A stretch of DNA of 64,000 bases from Natrinema altunense (GTDB lineage Archaea; Halobacteriota; Halobacteria; Halobacteriales; Natrialbaceae): contig NZ_JNCS01000003.1 in NCBI RefSeq assembly GCF_000731985.1, positions 372,001 to 436,000 on the forward strand, read 5' to 3'. The notes beneath the pieces are model-generated. The model had not been told where the DNA came from. It saw nothing but the letters and a program-made list of their open reading frames with translations, and searched no databases. This document shows, piece after piece, positions 44,601 through 52,955 of this stretch (positions are counted from its first letter, which is position 1; each line of letters begins with the position of its first letter). The translations under genes were made by a program, and so were the position numbers.

Positions 44601-44635
44601 TTCACGGCCGTGAATCGGCGATTCGCGGCTCCGAA
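44601..44635. promoter_or_regulatory. Paired palindromic sites upstream of the membrane HTH gene
   Basis: TTCACGGCCGTGAA at 44601-44614 is a perfect 14-bp palindrome. TTCGCGGCTCCGAA at 44622-44635 is an imperfect copy. The two starts are exactly 21 bp apart. The pair lies 17-51 nt before the gene start, overlapping the expected promoter, and matches the pair at 43521-43555. Autorepression of the HTH gene is a reasonable hypothesis. Confidence 0.5.
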
Positions 44636-44641
44636 ACCGTG

Positions 44642-45325
44642 TTACCTCGTGCCACGAACCCGCTCGAGGACGGCGAGCGTCCCCTCGGCGTGGACGCCGT
44701 CGAGCACCTCGTCCGCGGCGGCTTTCGCCGCCTCGTCGGCGTTTGCGACGGCGAACCCGCGACCGACGGTCTCGAAGGTCGAGACGTCATTGATCGAGTC
44801 GCCGACGGCGACGCAGTCCGCGGGATCGATGCCGACGTGATCGGCGATCCGGACGATTCCCTCGCCTTTGTTCGGGTCGGTGTCCTTGACGTGGTAGGCG
44901 TAACCGGTGTCGATCACTTCGAGGCCGTGTTCCGCGGCGATCTCGCGGAGGGGCTCGAGTGGTTGGTCCAGGCTGACCGCGATCTCGGTCTCGCGCCAGC
45001 GGTTGACCGTGTCCGCCGCGCCCCAGCCGAGGTCGTAGCCGGCGGCCCGGTAGTCCTCGACGACCGCTCGAGCGGCCTCCCGATCGGCGGTGAAGAAGAC
45101 CTCGTCGCCGGGATAGACGACGCCGCCGTTCTCGGCGACGACGAGTTCCGGAATCCCGATGAAGTGACAGAGGGCGATAGGGTAGGGGAAGGCCTTCCCG
45201 GTGGCGATCACGATCGGCGCGTCCCACTCGTACAGCGGCTCGAAAACGCGGGGATCGATCCCCCAGCCCTCCGGGCGGGTCAGCGTGCCATCGATATCGA
45301 GGACGAGCGGCGGCTCGGCGGTCAT
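44642..45325 (-). CDS. pgp: Phosphoglycolate phosphatase (archaeal HAD type)
   Basis: 227 aa HAD phosphatase with a C2-type cap. Motif I is PLVLDIDGTLT (nucleophile Asp and acid Asp), motif II in VIATGKAFP, and motif III/IV is NKGEGIVRIADH, then VAVGDSINDVSTFETVG. It matches the archaeal TA0175-like family, which removes phosphate from 2-phosphoglycolate. The frame extends upstream to 45412; ATG 45325 (MTAEPPLVLDIDGT) gives the family start. It is downstream of the MaoC gene on the same strand, with 132 nt between. Confidence 0.88.
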   Translation of the reverse strand: MTAEPPLVLDIDGTLTRPEGWGIDPRVFEPLYEWDAPIVIATGKAFPYPIALCHFIGIPELVVAENGGVVYPGDEVFFTADREAARAVVEDYRAAGYDLGWGAADTVNRWRETEIAVSLDQPLEPLREIAAEHGLEVIDTGYAYHVKDTDPNKGEGIVRIADHVGIDPADCVAVGDSINDVSTFETVGRGFAVANADEAAKAAADEVLDGVHAEGTLAVLERVRGTR

Positions 45326-45457
45326 AGGTATCACTCGAGGGCTGGGCGACCTAAAGGGGTCGGGTCGGACCGGATCGAGACCGACGGCGCAACGGAGGCG
45401 GTTCCTCGACAACGTCGTCGCGAGTCAGCCCGCGAGACGCGGGCGACCACCCCGTCG

Positions 45458-45844
45458 TCAGGAGTCCTTCTGGATGATCCCCTCAGTCACTGCGGTCAAG
45501 ACGACCTGCCCGTCCGCGTTCTCACAGACGACATCCGACGTGAACTCGTAGCGGTCGTCCCGTTCGACGACCGTGTCGTACGTCGATCGACAGGTAATCG
45601 GCTCGCCGGTATAGACCGGCCGATGAAAATCGATCTCCATCGTGCTGGCCAACACTTCGCTATCGCTTCCCAGTTTCGTCGGCAGGGTCGCCGTCAGCAA
45701 TCCCTGTACCATCACTCGTCCGTCCGCGTCCGGCTCAGTGTGTCGGGGCTGGTCGTCACCGGTGAGCGCCGCGAACTGCTGGACGTCGTCGACCGTGAAC
45801 GTTCGCTCGTACGTTCGCGTCTCGCCTTCGATTGGCTCCGTCAT
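45458..45844 (-). CDS. MaoC-like hot-dog dehydratase
   Basis: 128 aa. R-specific enoyl-CoA hydratase-like fold: FTVDDVQQFAALTGDDQPRHTEPDADG holds the DxxPxH active-site pattern (Asp and His), and VMVQGLLTATLPTKLGS is the conserved helix-turn. LASTMEIDFHRPVYTGEPI and the last strands complete the single hot-dog domain. The acyl substrate is unknown. ATG 45844 is preferred over 45907 because a TTATTATT TATA-like box (plus-strand 45874-45881) lies 30-37 nt upstream. Confidence 0.85.
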   Translation of the reverse strand: MTEPIEGETRTYERTFTVDDVQQFAALTGDDQPRHTEPDADGRVMVQGLLTATLPTKLGSDSEVLASTMEIDFHRPVYTGEPITCRSTYDTVVERDDRYEFTSDVVCENADGQVVLTAVTEGIIQKDS

Positions 45845-46145
45845 CTGTTTCTGCCCCGTAACTGACACGCCGGAATAATAAGCGTGTGCTTTGCGTTCAA
45901 TGCACAACTATCGATGGTTCTCGGCACTCTGAATAGCCAGCCACACGCCGCCCAAACTCATCACTGATGAGCCGATCCGAACTTGGGTCCAGTTCGGTAC
46001 TCCTATACGTTTGACCTGTGAGCGTCAGGTCCGTTTATCGCACCCATACACACCATCACCTCATGAAATAATAAAAAATTAGATAACGAGGCAATTAAGT
46101 CATGATATGCTGGATGCTTTGAAATCGGAGTTTCATAGCCATACC
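45845..46145. other. AT-rich interval between maoC and the VapB-like gene
   Basis: No gene seen. It carries the maoC TATA-like box (45874-45881) and a very AT-rich stretch at about 46063-46100 that reads as a run of A and T residues. That stretch probably holds the promoter of the small gene at 46146. Low GC marks it as a possibly foreign piece. Confidence 0.45.
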
Positions 46146-46283
46146 ATGGCCGATGAGACGACAACAGTAACGGTTTCGACGGAGACCTGGAAGCGGCTTA
46201 CATTGCGGAAAGACCCGGGTGACAGCTTTGACGACGTGATAACGGAACTGCTTGACGAAGTCGAAGAGGGAGACGAAGACTAA
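46146..46283 (+). CDS. VapB-like ribbon antitoxin, orphan
   Basis: 45 aa, too short for routine gene searches. It reads MADETTTVTVSTETWKRLTL, then RKDPGDSFDDVITELLDEVE and an acidic end. This is the haloarchaeal VapB-like antitoxin family (a β-strand, then helix-turn-helix of a ribbon-helix-helix fold; the PGDSFDDVI step is diagnostic). No VapC/PIN-domain toxin follows on this strand, so it is an orphan. It could act as a free repressor or be a remnant of a toxin-antitoxin pair. Confidence 0.7.
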   Translation: MADETTTVTVSTETWKRLTLRKDPGDSFDDVITELLDEVEEGDED

Positions 46284-46599
46284 CGGTAGTCAATAGCGCC
46301 GTCTCCTGCATCGTGGCTCTACCTGTGGTCACCGCTACCCGCTCGAGCGGTCCGAACGATGGCAGAAGCGGGTGAAAAACGGAGAGCCGACTGACTCGTG
46401 TCTCACTTCGGACCGTTGCAGGGTTCACACGGCTTTCGTATTGATACCGTTGCAGAAGTCGGTTACGCGTCCACCGGCGTCGCATCGATCTGCGTCGTCT
46501 CCGGTATCCCCTCTGGAGCGCGGTGTGTCGACCAGAGAACTGCGGGCGGGGGTGTACAGAGCGCTGTGATTTCGTGGCGTTGTCCCCTCGGCGACACAG

Positions 46600-46692
46600 C
46601 TATCCATCTGCGATGACGATCTCGTCGGAATTCGCGTCTGCTTCGAGTCGTCGAATCGCCTCGTTGACTTCCTCCTGGGTCGCTTCATCCAT
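46600..46692 (-). CDS. Very short acidic frame, possible peptide
   Basis: 30 aa: MDEATQEEVNEAIRRLEADA, then NSDEIVIADG. It has good helical character and halophile codon use, but it is too short to assign. It may be a remnant of a longer antitoxin-like gene. Confidence 0.3.
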   Translation of the reverse strand: MDEATQEEVNEAIRRLEADANSDEIVIADG

Positions 46693-46902
46693 CGACTATC
46701 CCCGTACTTACCGCAGTAGGCGCGAACTCGGTAAAGGGGTCTCAGCGTATTCAGGGTGAGAAAATACCGCCCCGGTGAGCACGACCGCTATCGGGACACC
46801 TGAACCGATCGAGACACTGATCACACAGCCGTCGGCCGATCAGGCGTGTCGTAGCTTGCGGCAGCTACGAATGTCCCAGTTACAGCGGTTGCGAAGCGAA
46901 AC

Positions 46903-46922
46903 CCCACGGCGTTAGCCGTGGG
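46903..46922. mobile_element. IS200/IS605-type right-end hairpin relic
   Basis: CCCACGGC-GTTA-GCCGTGGG is a perfect 8-bp stem with a 4-nt loop. The upstream GCGGTTGCGAAGCGAAAC and the hairpin are what I know as the right end of haloarchaeal IS1341/TnpB-type elements. In such elements this region also carries the guide (omega) RNA scaffold. No TnpB gene is left here, so only the end survives, 13 nt from the permease stop. Confidence 0.5.
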
Positions 46923-46934
46923 ACGAAACCGACA

Positions 46935-48011
46935 TCACAGGCTGAGATAGCCCGCGTTGGGCAACAGTCCGGCCAGGTAGAGGAGACCGAGTACGAACAT
47001 GAACGCCGCAATGGCCATCGCCGGCGGGTCAACGTGCGTCCCGGAGTGGGAATAGAACACGCGCTGACTCAGCTCGCCGATGAGACCGCTGATCGCGCCG
47101 AACGCACCGGCGACGAGCAGGGCGGCCGGCTCGCTGCCGATGGCCGGCATCGCGATCATCGCACCCACAGTGCCCAGCAGCGTGATGTGGTGGGTGACCG
47201 GAATCTTCTCGACGCCGAGGTTGAGGAACAGCAGGCTCATCGCGGAAATCGCGTAGCCCAGGAAGATGCTCCCGGTCTTGAGCCAGATGAAGCCGCCGAG
47301 GAGACCGCCGACGAGACCGATCGCGGTCACGCCGGACCACTTGTACTGGTGTGGCAGCCAGGGCTCGGTCGCCAACCGATCGGTCTCGGTGCCGCCGTCG
47401 GCCGCCACGCGCGGTTCCTCGCGCTCGAACGGCGACATGTCGAGGATGCTCGAGCCGCCGACCTTGCCGACGATCGGGTAGCCGAACACGATGCGGGCGA
47501 GGAACGCCGTCGCGACGACCGAGAGCGCGATGTTGTCCGTCGGGAATCCCAGGCCGCCCATAACCTGGGTGACGAGCATTCCGACGACGCCGAAGATCGC
47601 ACCGACCGCGAGGATATCGGGTTTGGTCCCGAACGCGTACAGGATGTCCTTCCCGAAGTGGTAGTCCCAGTCGTCGGGCTCCATCTCGGGATACTTCCGG
47701 CCGGCGTAGGCCGTCGCGGCGACGCCGCCGGCGAAGGCGATGTGCGGACCGGTGACCGCGCCGAAACCGATCGTCCCGGTCACACCGGTGGCGATATCCC
47801 CTGCTCCGGCGACATCGAGGCTACTCCCGATCTCTCGCTGAAGAATGGCGATCCCTTCGCCGAGGAAGACCACGAACCCCGTGAAGACGAACGAGGGCAG
47901 CGCGCCGAGGGCCGCGCCGAACGCGCCGCCGGCGAGGGCGGCGATGAACAGCACGGCGAACTTCTCGAACTCCATGCCGATGACGGGAACCTGCAGTAGC
48001 ACCTCTATCAT
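46935..48011 (-). CDS. glpF: Membrane permease of the glycerol locus
   Basis: 358 aa with about ten membrane segments (FAVLFIAALAGGAFGAALGALPSFVFTGF, TGVTGTIGFGAVTGPHIAFAGGVAATAYAG, YAISAMSLLFLNLGV). It is not an aquaporin-type facilitator: no NPA motifs are visible. Homologues lie next to glpK in haloarchaea and are presumed glycerol uptake proteins, so the symbol is by position. The start is 2 nt from the glpK stop, on the same strand, so the two are cotranscribed. A soluble loop with WDYHFGKDILYAFGTKPD lies in the middle. Confidence 0.75.
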   Translation of the reverse strand: MIEVLLQVPVIGMEFEKFAVLFIAALAGGAFGAALGALPSFVFTGFVVFLGEGIAILQREIGSSLDVAGAGDIATGVTGTIGFGAVTGPHIAFAGGVAATAYAGRKYPEMEPDDWDYHFGKDILYAFGTKPDILAVGAIFGVVGMLVTQVMGGLGFPTDNIALSVVATAFLARIVFGYPIVGKVGGSSILDMSPFEREEPRVAADGGTETDRLATEPWLPHQYKWSGVTAIGLVGGLLGGFIWLKTGSIFLGYAISAMSLLFLNLGVEKIPVTHHITLLGTVGAMIAMPAIGSEPAALLVAGAFGAISGLIGELSQRVFYSHSGTHVDPPAMAIAAFMFVLGLLYLAGLLPNAGYLSL

Positions 48012-48013
48012 GG

Positions 48014-49555
48014 TTACTCCTCCCCGTCCCGCGCCCAGTCACGCGATCGTTCGACGGCGTCCGACCACCGATCGTATCGTTGGTCCGCGACCGCCCGATC
48101 CATCTTCGGTTCGAACTCCGCGTCGACCTGCCAGTTGCTCCGTAACTCGTCGGGATCGCTCCAATACCCGACGGCGAGACCGGCCGCGTACGCGGAGCCG
48201 AGCGCCGTCGTCTCATCGACGACCGGGCGGACGATCTCCGAGCCGATGATATCGGACTGCAGCTGACAGAGGAAGTTGTTCTTGACCGCGCCGCCGTCGA
48301 CCTTCAGCGAGGTCATCTCGATGCCCGAGTCGGCTTCCATGGCCTCCGCCACGTCCCGGGTCTGGTAGGCGATCGACTCGAGGGTCGCACGAACGACGTG
48401 TTCCTTCCGCGTGCCGCGGGTCATCCCGACGATGGTGCCGCGTGCGCGCTGATCCCAGTGGGGTGCGCCCAGCCCAGTGAAGGCGGGGACGACGTAGACG
48501 CCGTCCGTCGAGTCGACGCTGCGGGCGAGCTCCGCCGTCTGGGCGGGATTATCGATCAGGGACATGTCCTCGAGCCACTCGATCGCCGCGCCGGTGATGA
48601 AGATCGACCCCTCGAGTGCGTACTGGACGTCCTCCCCCGAGCGCTGGAAGCCGATCGTCGTCAGCAGGCCGTGGTCGGATTCGACGGCCTCGTCGCCGGT
48701 GTTCATCAGGAAGAACGAGCCGGTGCCGTAGGTGTTCTTCGCGTCGCCGGCGTCGAAACAGGTCTGGCCGAACAGGGCCGCCTGTTGGTCGCCGAGCGCG
48801 CCCGCGACCGGGACCTCGGCTTCGAGGAACCCGTCCGGATCGGTCGAGCCGTAGGTCGCGTCGTCGCTCGAGGGGCGCACCTCGGGGAGCATCGCTTCGG
48901 GAATATCGAACTCCGCGAGCAGGTCGTCGTCCCACTCGAGATCGTGGATGTTGTACAGCATCGTCCGCGAGGCGTTCGTGACTTCGGTGATGTGCTCACC
49001 GGTGAGGTTGTAGATCAGCCACGTGTCGATGGTCCCGAAGAGGACCTCGCCTTTCTCCGCGCGGTCGCGAATGTCCTCCGGCCGGGAGCGCTCGAGTTTG
49101 ATCGGGTCGGCGTTATCGAGCAGCCACTCGGCTTTCGTCGCCGAGAAGTAGGCGTCGGCCTCGAGCCCGGTTTTCTCGCGGATGGTCTCGACGAAGCCGT
49201 CCTCCTCGAGCTGTTCGACGCGGTCGGTCGTTCGACGGTCCTGCCAGACGATGGCGTTGTGGACCGGCCGACCGGAGTCGGCATCCCACAGCAACGTCGT
49301 CTCCCGCTGGTTGGTCACGCCGATGGCCTCGAGCTGGTCGGGGCTGACGCCCGCCTGTCCGAGCGCCCGTCGAATGACGTCTTTGGTGTTCTCCCAGATT
49401 TCGGTCGGGTCGTGCTCGACCCAGCCGGGTTCCGGATAGATCTGTTCGTGTTTTTCGTACGCGTTCGCGACGACTTGCCCCTCGTGATCGAACACGATGA
49501 AGCGTGTGCCGGTCGTTCCCTGGTCAACCGCACCGACATAGGTATTATTTGTCAT
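48014..49555 (-). CDS. glpK: Glycerol kinase
   Basis: 513 aa FGGY-family kinase that phosphorylates glycerol with ATP. Landmarks: VGAVDQGTTGTRFIVFDHEG (phosphate 1 loop), NQRETTLLWD, IVWQDRRT, LFGTIDTWLIYNLTG, GDQQAALFGQ, NTYGTGSFFLMNTG and a C-terminal KVDGGAVKNNFLCQLQSDIIG. These match the bacterial and haloarchaeal enzyme along its whole length. Glycerol from the halophilic alga Dunaliella is a main carbon source for halophiles, which this locus serves. The gene reads away from gpdA; a TATA-like TTTATAA (49629-49635) lies 74-80 nt upstream and a GGTGACC Shine-Dalgarno-like stretch just before the start. Confidence 0.97.
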   Translation of the reverse strand: MTNNTYVGAVDQGTTGTRFIVFDHEGQVVANAYEKHEQIYPEPGWVEHDPTEIWENTKDVIRRALGQAGVSPDQLEAIGVTNQRETTLLWDADSGRPVHNAIVWQDRRTTDRVEQLEEDGFVETIREKTGLEADAYFSATKAEWLLDNADPIKLERSRPEDIRDRAEKGEVLFGTIDTWLIYNLTGEHITEVTNASRTMLYNIHDLEWDDDLLAEFDIPEAMLPEVRPSSDDATYGSTDPDGFLEAEVPVAGALGDQQAALFGQTCFDAGDAKNTYGTGSFFLMNTGDEAVESDHGLLTTIGFQRSGEDVQYALEGSIFITGAAIEWLEDMSLIDNPAQTAELARSVDSTDGVYVVPAFTGLGAPHWDQRARGTIVGMTRGTRKEHVVRATLESIAYQTRDVAEAMEADSGIEMTSLKVDGGAVKNNFLCQLQSDIIGSEIVRPVVDETTALGSAYAAGLAVGYWSDPDELRSNWQVDAEFEPKMDRAVADQRYDRWSDAVERSRDWARDGEE

Positions 49556-49628
49556 AGGTGGTCACCCATGCTCCCACGGGCCGATTTACTGGTGGAAGCG
49601 TGCTACTGGTAAACAACTCCTACGATCA

Positions 49629-49635
49629 TTATAAA
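49629..49635 (-). promoter_or_regulatory. TATA-like box of glpK
   Basis: TTTATAA on the minus strand, 74-80 nt upstream of the glpK ATG. With transcription starting ~25 nt downstream, the mRNA would have a ~50-nt leader; a GGTGACC ribosome-binding-like site at 49561-49567 fits such a leader. Confidence 0.4.
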
Positions 49636-49802
49636 TGTTTTCAAATTCATAAGTTACGTTTCATGAGGGAAGTGACGGCCGTCTTTCAGACTATTTGAAA
49701 TGGCTGTTTTCGGCGGGTTGGCGACATCGGCCGCAGTGCCGTCGGGCGTTCGAGCCCCCGGTCGAGACGCGGGCTGTTCGAAACCATCAATTGTTATGGC
49801 CG

Positions 49803-49820
49803 TTATCGGATCGCCGATAA
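49803..49820. promoter_or_regulatory. Inverted repeat at the gpdA promoter
   Basis: TTATCGG-ATCG-CCGATAA, perfect 7-bp arms and a 4-bp centre. Its right arm runs into the GATAAAATAAAG TATA-like stretch (49816-49827) of the gpdABC operon, so a bound protein would block the promoter. It is the best operator candidate for glycerol control in this locus; the binder is unknown. Confidence 0.5.
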
Positions 49821-49857
49821 AATAAAGATGGAGGTGTCCGTAGAGGGTAGTGACAGA

Positions 49858-51567
49858 ATGCCACGGGATACCGGGGTCCTCGTTCTCGGCGGCGGCTCGA
49901 CCGGCTGTGGCATCGCCCGCGATCTGGCGATGCGCGGCCTCGAAGTCACGCTCGTCGAGCGGGGGAACCTCACGGACGGAACGACCGGTCGAATGCACGG
50001 CCTGCTGCACAGCGGCGGGCGGTACGCCGTCTCCGACCAGGCCAGCGCGACGGAGTGTATCGAGGAAAACGAGATCCTTCGGGAAATCGCCGGCCACTGC
50101 GTCGAGGAAACCGGCGGGCTGTTCGTCCAGCGACCCGAGGACTCGGACGAGTACTTTCAGGAGAAACTCGAGGGCTGCCGGGAATGTGGAATTCCCGCCC
50201 GCGTGCTTTCGGGCACGGAAGCCCGCGAGGTCGAACCGTACCTCGCGGAGGACGTAGCGCGCGCGATCGAGGTCCCCGACGGCGCGGTCGACCCGTTCCG
50301 GCTCTGTGTCGCGAACGCCATCGACGCCGAGAACCACGGCGCGCGGGTCGAGACCCACGCCGAGGTGGTCGACCTCTTGCGCGACGGCGACGACATCTAC
50401 GGCGTCGAGGTGCGCCACGAGTCCGGTCCCGGCAAGCGCACGCACGCCGCGCCCGGCACCACCGAGGAGATCACCGCGGACTACGTGGTCAACGCGACCG
50501 GCGCGTGGGCCGGACAGATCGGCGCGATGGCCGACCTCGAGATCGAGGTTCGCCCGTCGAAGGGCGTCATGACGATCATGAACGTCCGGCAGGTCGACAC
50601 CGTCATTAACCGCTGCCGGCCGAAGGGCGACGCCGACATCATCGTCCCCCACGAGACGACCGCGATCCTCGGGACGACCGACGAGGAGGTCCCCGACCCC
50701 GACGACTACCCCGAGGAGCAGTGGGAGGTCGACCAGATGATCGACACGCTCTCGGAACTGGTGCCGATCCTCGAGGAGGCCCGCACCATCCGCTCGTTCT
50801 GGGGCGTCCGCCCGCTCTACGAGCCGCCGGGAACCGGCACGCAGGACCCGACCGACATCACGCGGGACTTCTTCCTGCTCGATCACGCCGACCGCGACGG
50901 CGTGGCGGGGATGTCCAGCATCGTCGGCGGCAAGTTCACCACCTACCGGGCGATGGCCGAGGAGATCGCCGACCACGTCTGTGACAAACTCGGGGTGACC
51001 GCCTCGTGTTCGACCGCGGACGAGCCCCTGCCGGGCAGCGAGAACATCGAGACGCTCGAGGCGGGGATGGACGACTTCGGGCTGCGCTCCCCGGTGGCCC
51101 GCCGGAGCATGCAACGGTTGGGGAGCCGGGCGAGCGAGGTGCTCGAGACGGACGAACCGAACCCGGTGATCTGCCAATGTGAGGGCGTGACCCGCGCGGA
51201 GATTCGGGACGCGATTTCGCAGTCGGGATCGGACCTGAACGCGGTTCGCATCCGGACGCGGGCCTCGATGGGCAACTGCCAGGGCGGGTTCTGCTGCCAG
51301 AACATGGCGAACGAACTCCATCCGACGTACGACGAGGAGACGGTTCGCGAGGCGCTCGACGAACTCTTTCAGGAGCGCTGGAAGGGCGAGCGTCACGCGC
51401 TGTGGGGCGAACAGCTCTCGCAAGCGATGCTCAACTACGCGCTCCACGCGACGACGATGAACCGCGATCGCGATCCCGCGAGCGCGACGGGAGACGTCGA
51501 CTTCGCGGCGTTCGACGGCGGCCGGGCGGCGAGCGATCGGGTCGACGGAACCCGGGGGGCCGACTGA
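49858..51567 (+). CDS. gpdA: Glycerol-3-phosphate dehydrogenase subunit A
   Basis: 569 aa FAD-dependent subunit that oxidises glycerol-3-phosphate to dihydroxyacetone phosphate. N-terminal Rossmann loop [37 protein letters not shown] and [10 protein letters not shown]-type dehydrogenase blocks (here [10 protein letters not shown]). The C-terminal ~90 residues are a BFD-like [2Fe-2S] domain with [15 protein letters not shown] and [15 protein letters not shown] 49858 ([13 protein letters not shown]) matches the family N-terminus and is correctly spaced from the TATA-like box at 49816; the upstream ATG 49828 overlaps that box. Its stop is directly followed by gpdB. Confidence 0.95.
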   Translation: MPRDTGVLVLGGGSTGCGIARDLAMRGLEVTLVERGNLTDGTTGRMHGLLHSGGRYAVSDQASATECIEENEILREIAGHCVEETGGLFVQRPEDSDEYFQEKLEGCRECGIPARVLSGTEAREVEPYLAEDVARAIEVPDGAVDPFRLCVANAIDAENHGARVETHAEVVDLLRDGDDIYGVEVRHESGPGKRTHAAPGTTEEITADYVVNATGAWAGQIGAMADLEIEVRPSKGVMTIMNVRQVDTVINRCRPKGDADIIVPHETTAILGTTDEEVPDPDDYPEEQWEVDQMIDTLSELVPILEEARTIRSFWGVRPLYEPPGTGTQDPTDITRDFFLLDHADRDGVAGMSSIVGGKFTTYRAMAEEIADHVCDKLGVTASCSTADEPLPGSENIETLEAGMDDFGLRSPVARRSMQRLGSRASEVLETDEPNPVICQCEGVTRAEIRDAISQSGSDLNAVRIRTRASMGNCQGGFCCQNMANELHPTYDEETVREALDELFQERWKGERHALWGEQLSQAMLNYALHATTMNRDRDPASATGDVDFAAFDGGRAASDRVDGTRGAD

Positions 51568-52872
51568 ATGGCGATCGAGGACGACGTCCTCGTCGTCGGC
51601 GGCGGACTCGCCGGAACGACTGCCGCACTCGCCGCCGCGGAGCGGGACGTGCAGGTACGACTCGTCTCGTACAGACAGAGCACGCTTCGTAACGCCAGCG
51701 GCCTGATCGACATCCTGGGCTACACGCCGGCCGGTGACGGCCCGCTCGTGGACCCGTTCGAGGCACTCGACGACCTCCCCGCGGGTCACCCCTACGAACG
51801 CGTCGGCAGCGAGGCGGTCCGCGAGGCCCTCGCGTTCTTCGACGGGATCGTAGGCGACGCCTACGCCGGCGCGCACACGGACGCGAACGCGCTCGTCCCG
51901 ACCCACGGCGGCACCGTCAAGCCGACCGCGCGGTATCCGACCTCGACGGCGGCCGGCCTGGCGAGCGACGACCGCGACGCCCTGCTCGTCGGCTTCGAGA
52001 CGCTACCCGACTTCGAGGCCCCGCTCGCGGCGTCGCATCTCGAGGCGGCCGGCGCGCCCTTTACCGCCCGTGGCGTCACGGTTCGGTTTCCCGGTATCGG
52101 CCGGGACGACGCAAAGGTCACGCGGTATGCACACCTCCTCGATCACGACGAACCCGTCGAGACACCGGCCGGCGAGACCACCGCTCGCGAGGCGCTCGCC
52201 GAGACCGTCCGAACGCATCTCGAGGGGGAATCCCGCGTCGGCTTCCCCGCCGTGCTCGGTGACGACCGCGCCGACGCGGTCAGGGCCGACCTCGGCGACC
52301 GGCTTGGCGTCGACGTCTTCGAGGTCCCGATGGGACCGCCGAGCCTGCCCGGCATCCGCCTCGAAGACCTGCTCTACGAGGCGCTCGAGGCGGCGGGTGT
52401 CCGGGTAACGACCGGCGTGCCGGTCGTCGACTACGAGACCGACGGCGAGGGAGCGGACGCGACCGACCCCGAACGGATCGACCGCGTCGTCGTCGATCGC
52501 AACGGGGCTGAGGTCCCCCATCGTGCGACCCAGTACGTCCTCGCGACGGGGGGACTGGTCGGGAAGGGGGTCCAGTCGGAGCGCGACGGAGTGTTCGAGC
52601 CGCTCTTCGACTGTCACGTCCCGCAGCCGGCGGACCGTTACGACTGGTTCGTCGACGACGTCTTCGGCGACCAGCCCTACGCGCGGTTCGGCCTGCCGGT
52701 CGACCGCGACCTCAGGCCGCTCGACGCCGCCGACGACCCGGAGTTTTCGAACCTGCGCGCGGCGGGTGCGGTGCTGGGCGGGTACGACTTCGCGGCCGAG
52801 AAATCCGGCAGCGGCGTCTCGCTCGCGACGGGCTACGTCGCCGGCCGACGCGCTGCGGAGGGGTGTCGATGA
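51568..52872 (+). CDS. gpdB: Glycerol-3-phosphate dehydrogenase subunit B
   Basis: 434 aa flavoprotein subunit. N-terminal dinucleotide-binding loop DDVLVVGGGLAGTTAALAAAE, then SYRQSTLRNASGLIDILGYTP (GlpB-type). C-terminal VGKGVQSERDGVFEPLFD and LRAAGAVLGGYDFAAEKSGSGVSLATGY close the FAD site. GlpB links GlpA to the iron-sulfur subunit GlpC in the membrane complex feeding electrons to quinone. The ATG follows the gpdA stop with no gap, so translation is coupled. A small coupled frame lies between its stop and gpdC. Confidence 0.95.
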   Translation: MAIEDDVLVVGGGLAGTTAALAAAERDVQVRLVSYRQSTLRNASGLIDILGYTPAGDGPLVDPFEALDDLPAGHPYERVGSEAVREALAFFDGIVGDAYAGAHTDANALVPTHGGTVKPTARYPTSTAAGLASDDRDALLVGFETLPDFEAPLAASHLEAAGAPFTARGVTVRFPGIGRDDAKVTRYAHLLDHDEPVETPAGETTAREALAETVRTHLEGESRVGFPAVLGDDRADAVRADLGDRLGVDVFEVPMGPPSLPGIRLEDLLYEALEAAGVRVTTGVPVVDYETDGEGADATDPERIDRVVVDRNGAEVPHRATQYVLATGGLVGKGVQSERDGVFEPLFDCHVPQPADRYDWFVDDVFGDQPYARFGLPVDRDLRPLDAADDPEFSNLRAAGAVLGGYDFAAEKSGSGVSLATGYVAGRRAAEGCR

Positions 52873-52955
52873 CGGCCGACCGACCCCGCTCGCGGAGTGG
52901 CATCGACCACCGAACGACCGAGACGAGCGACGGATCGACCTACGTGATCCCATGA
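52869..52955 (+). CDS. Small frame overlapping gpdB stop and gpdC start
   Basis: 28 codons: MTADRPRSRSGIDHRTTETS, then DGSTYVIP. Its start codon overlaps the gpdB stop as ATGA, and its own stop overlaps the gpdC start as ATGA. No family is known. It could encode a peptide, or simply be coupling DNA that carries ribosomes across the 79-bp gap. Its Arg/Ser/Thr-rich composition argues against a folded protein. Confidence 0.3.
   Translation: MTADRPRSRSGIDHRTTETSDGSTYVIP

Larger units (their letters stand above)
46284..46934. other. Accessory interval with small frame and IS200/IS605 end
   Basis: Apart from the small minus-strand frame at 46600-46692 and the hairpin end at 46903-46922, I see no gene. 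The unassigned portions (46284-46599 and 46693-46860) hold no family-like frame on either strand. This stretch separates the antitoxin gene from the glycerol locus and looks like a mobile-element scar. Confidence 0.4.
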
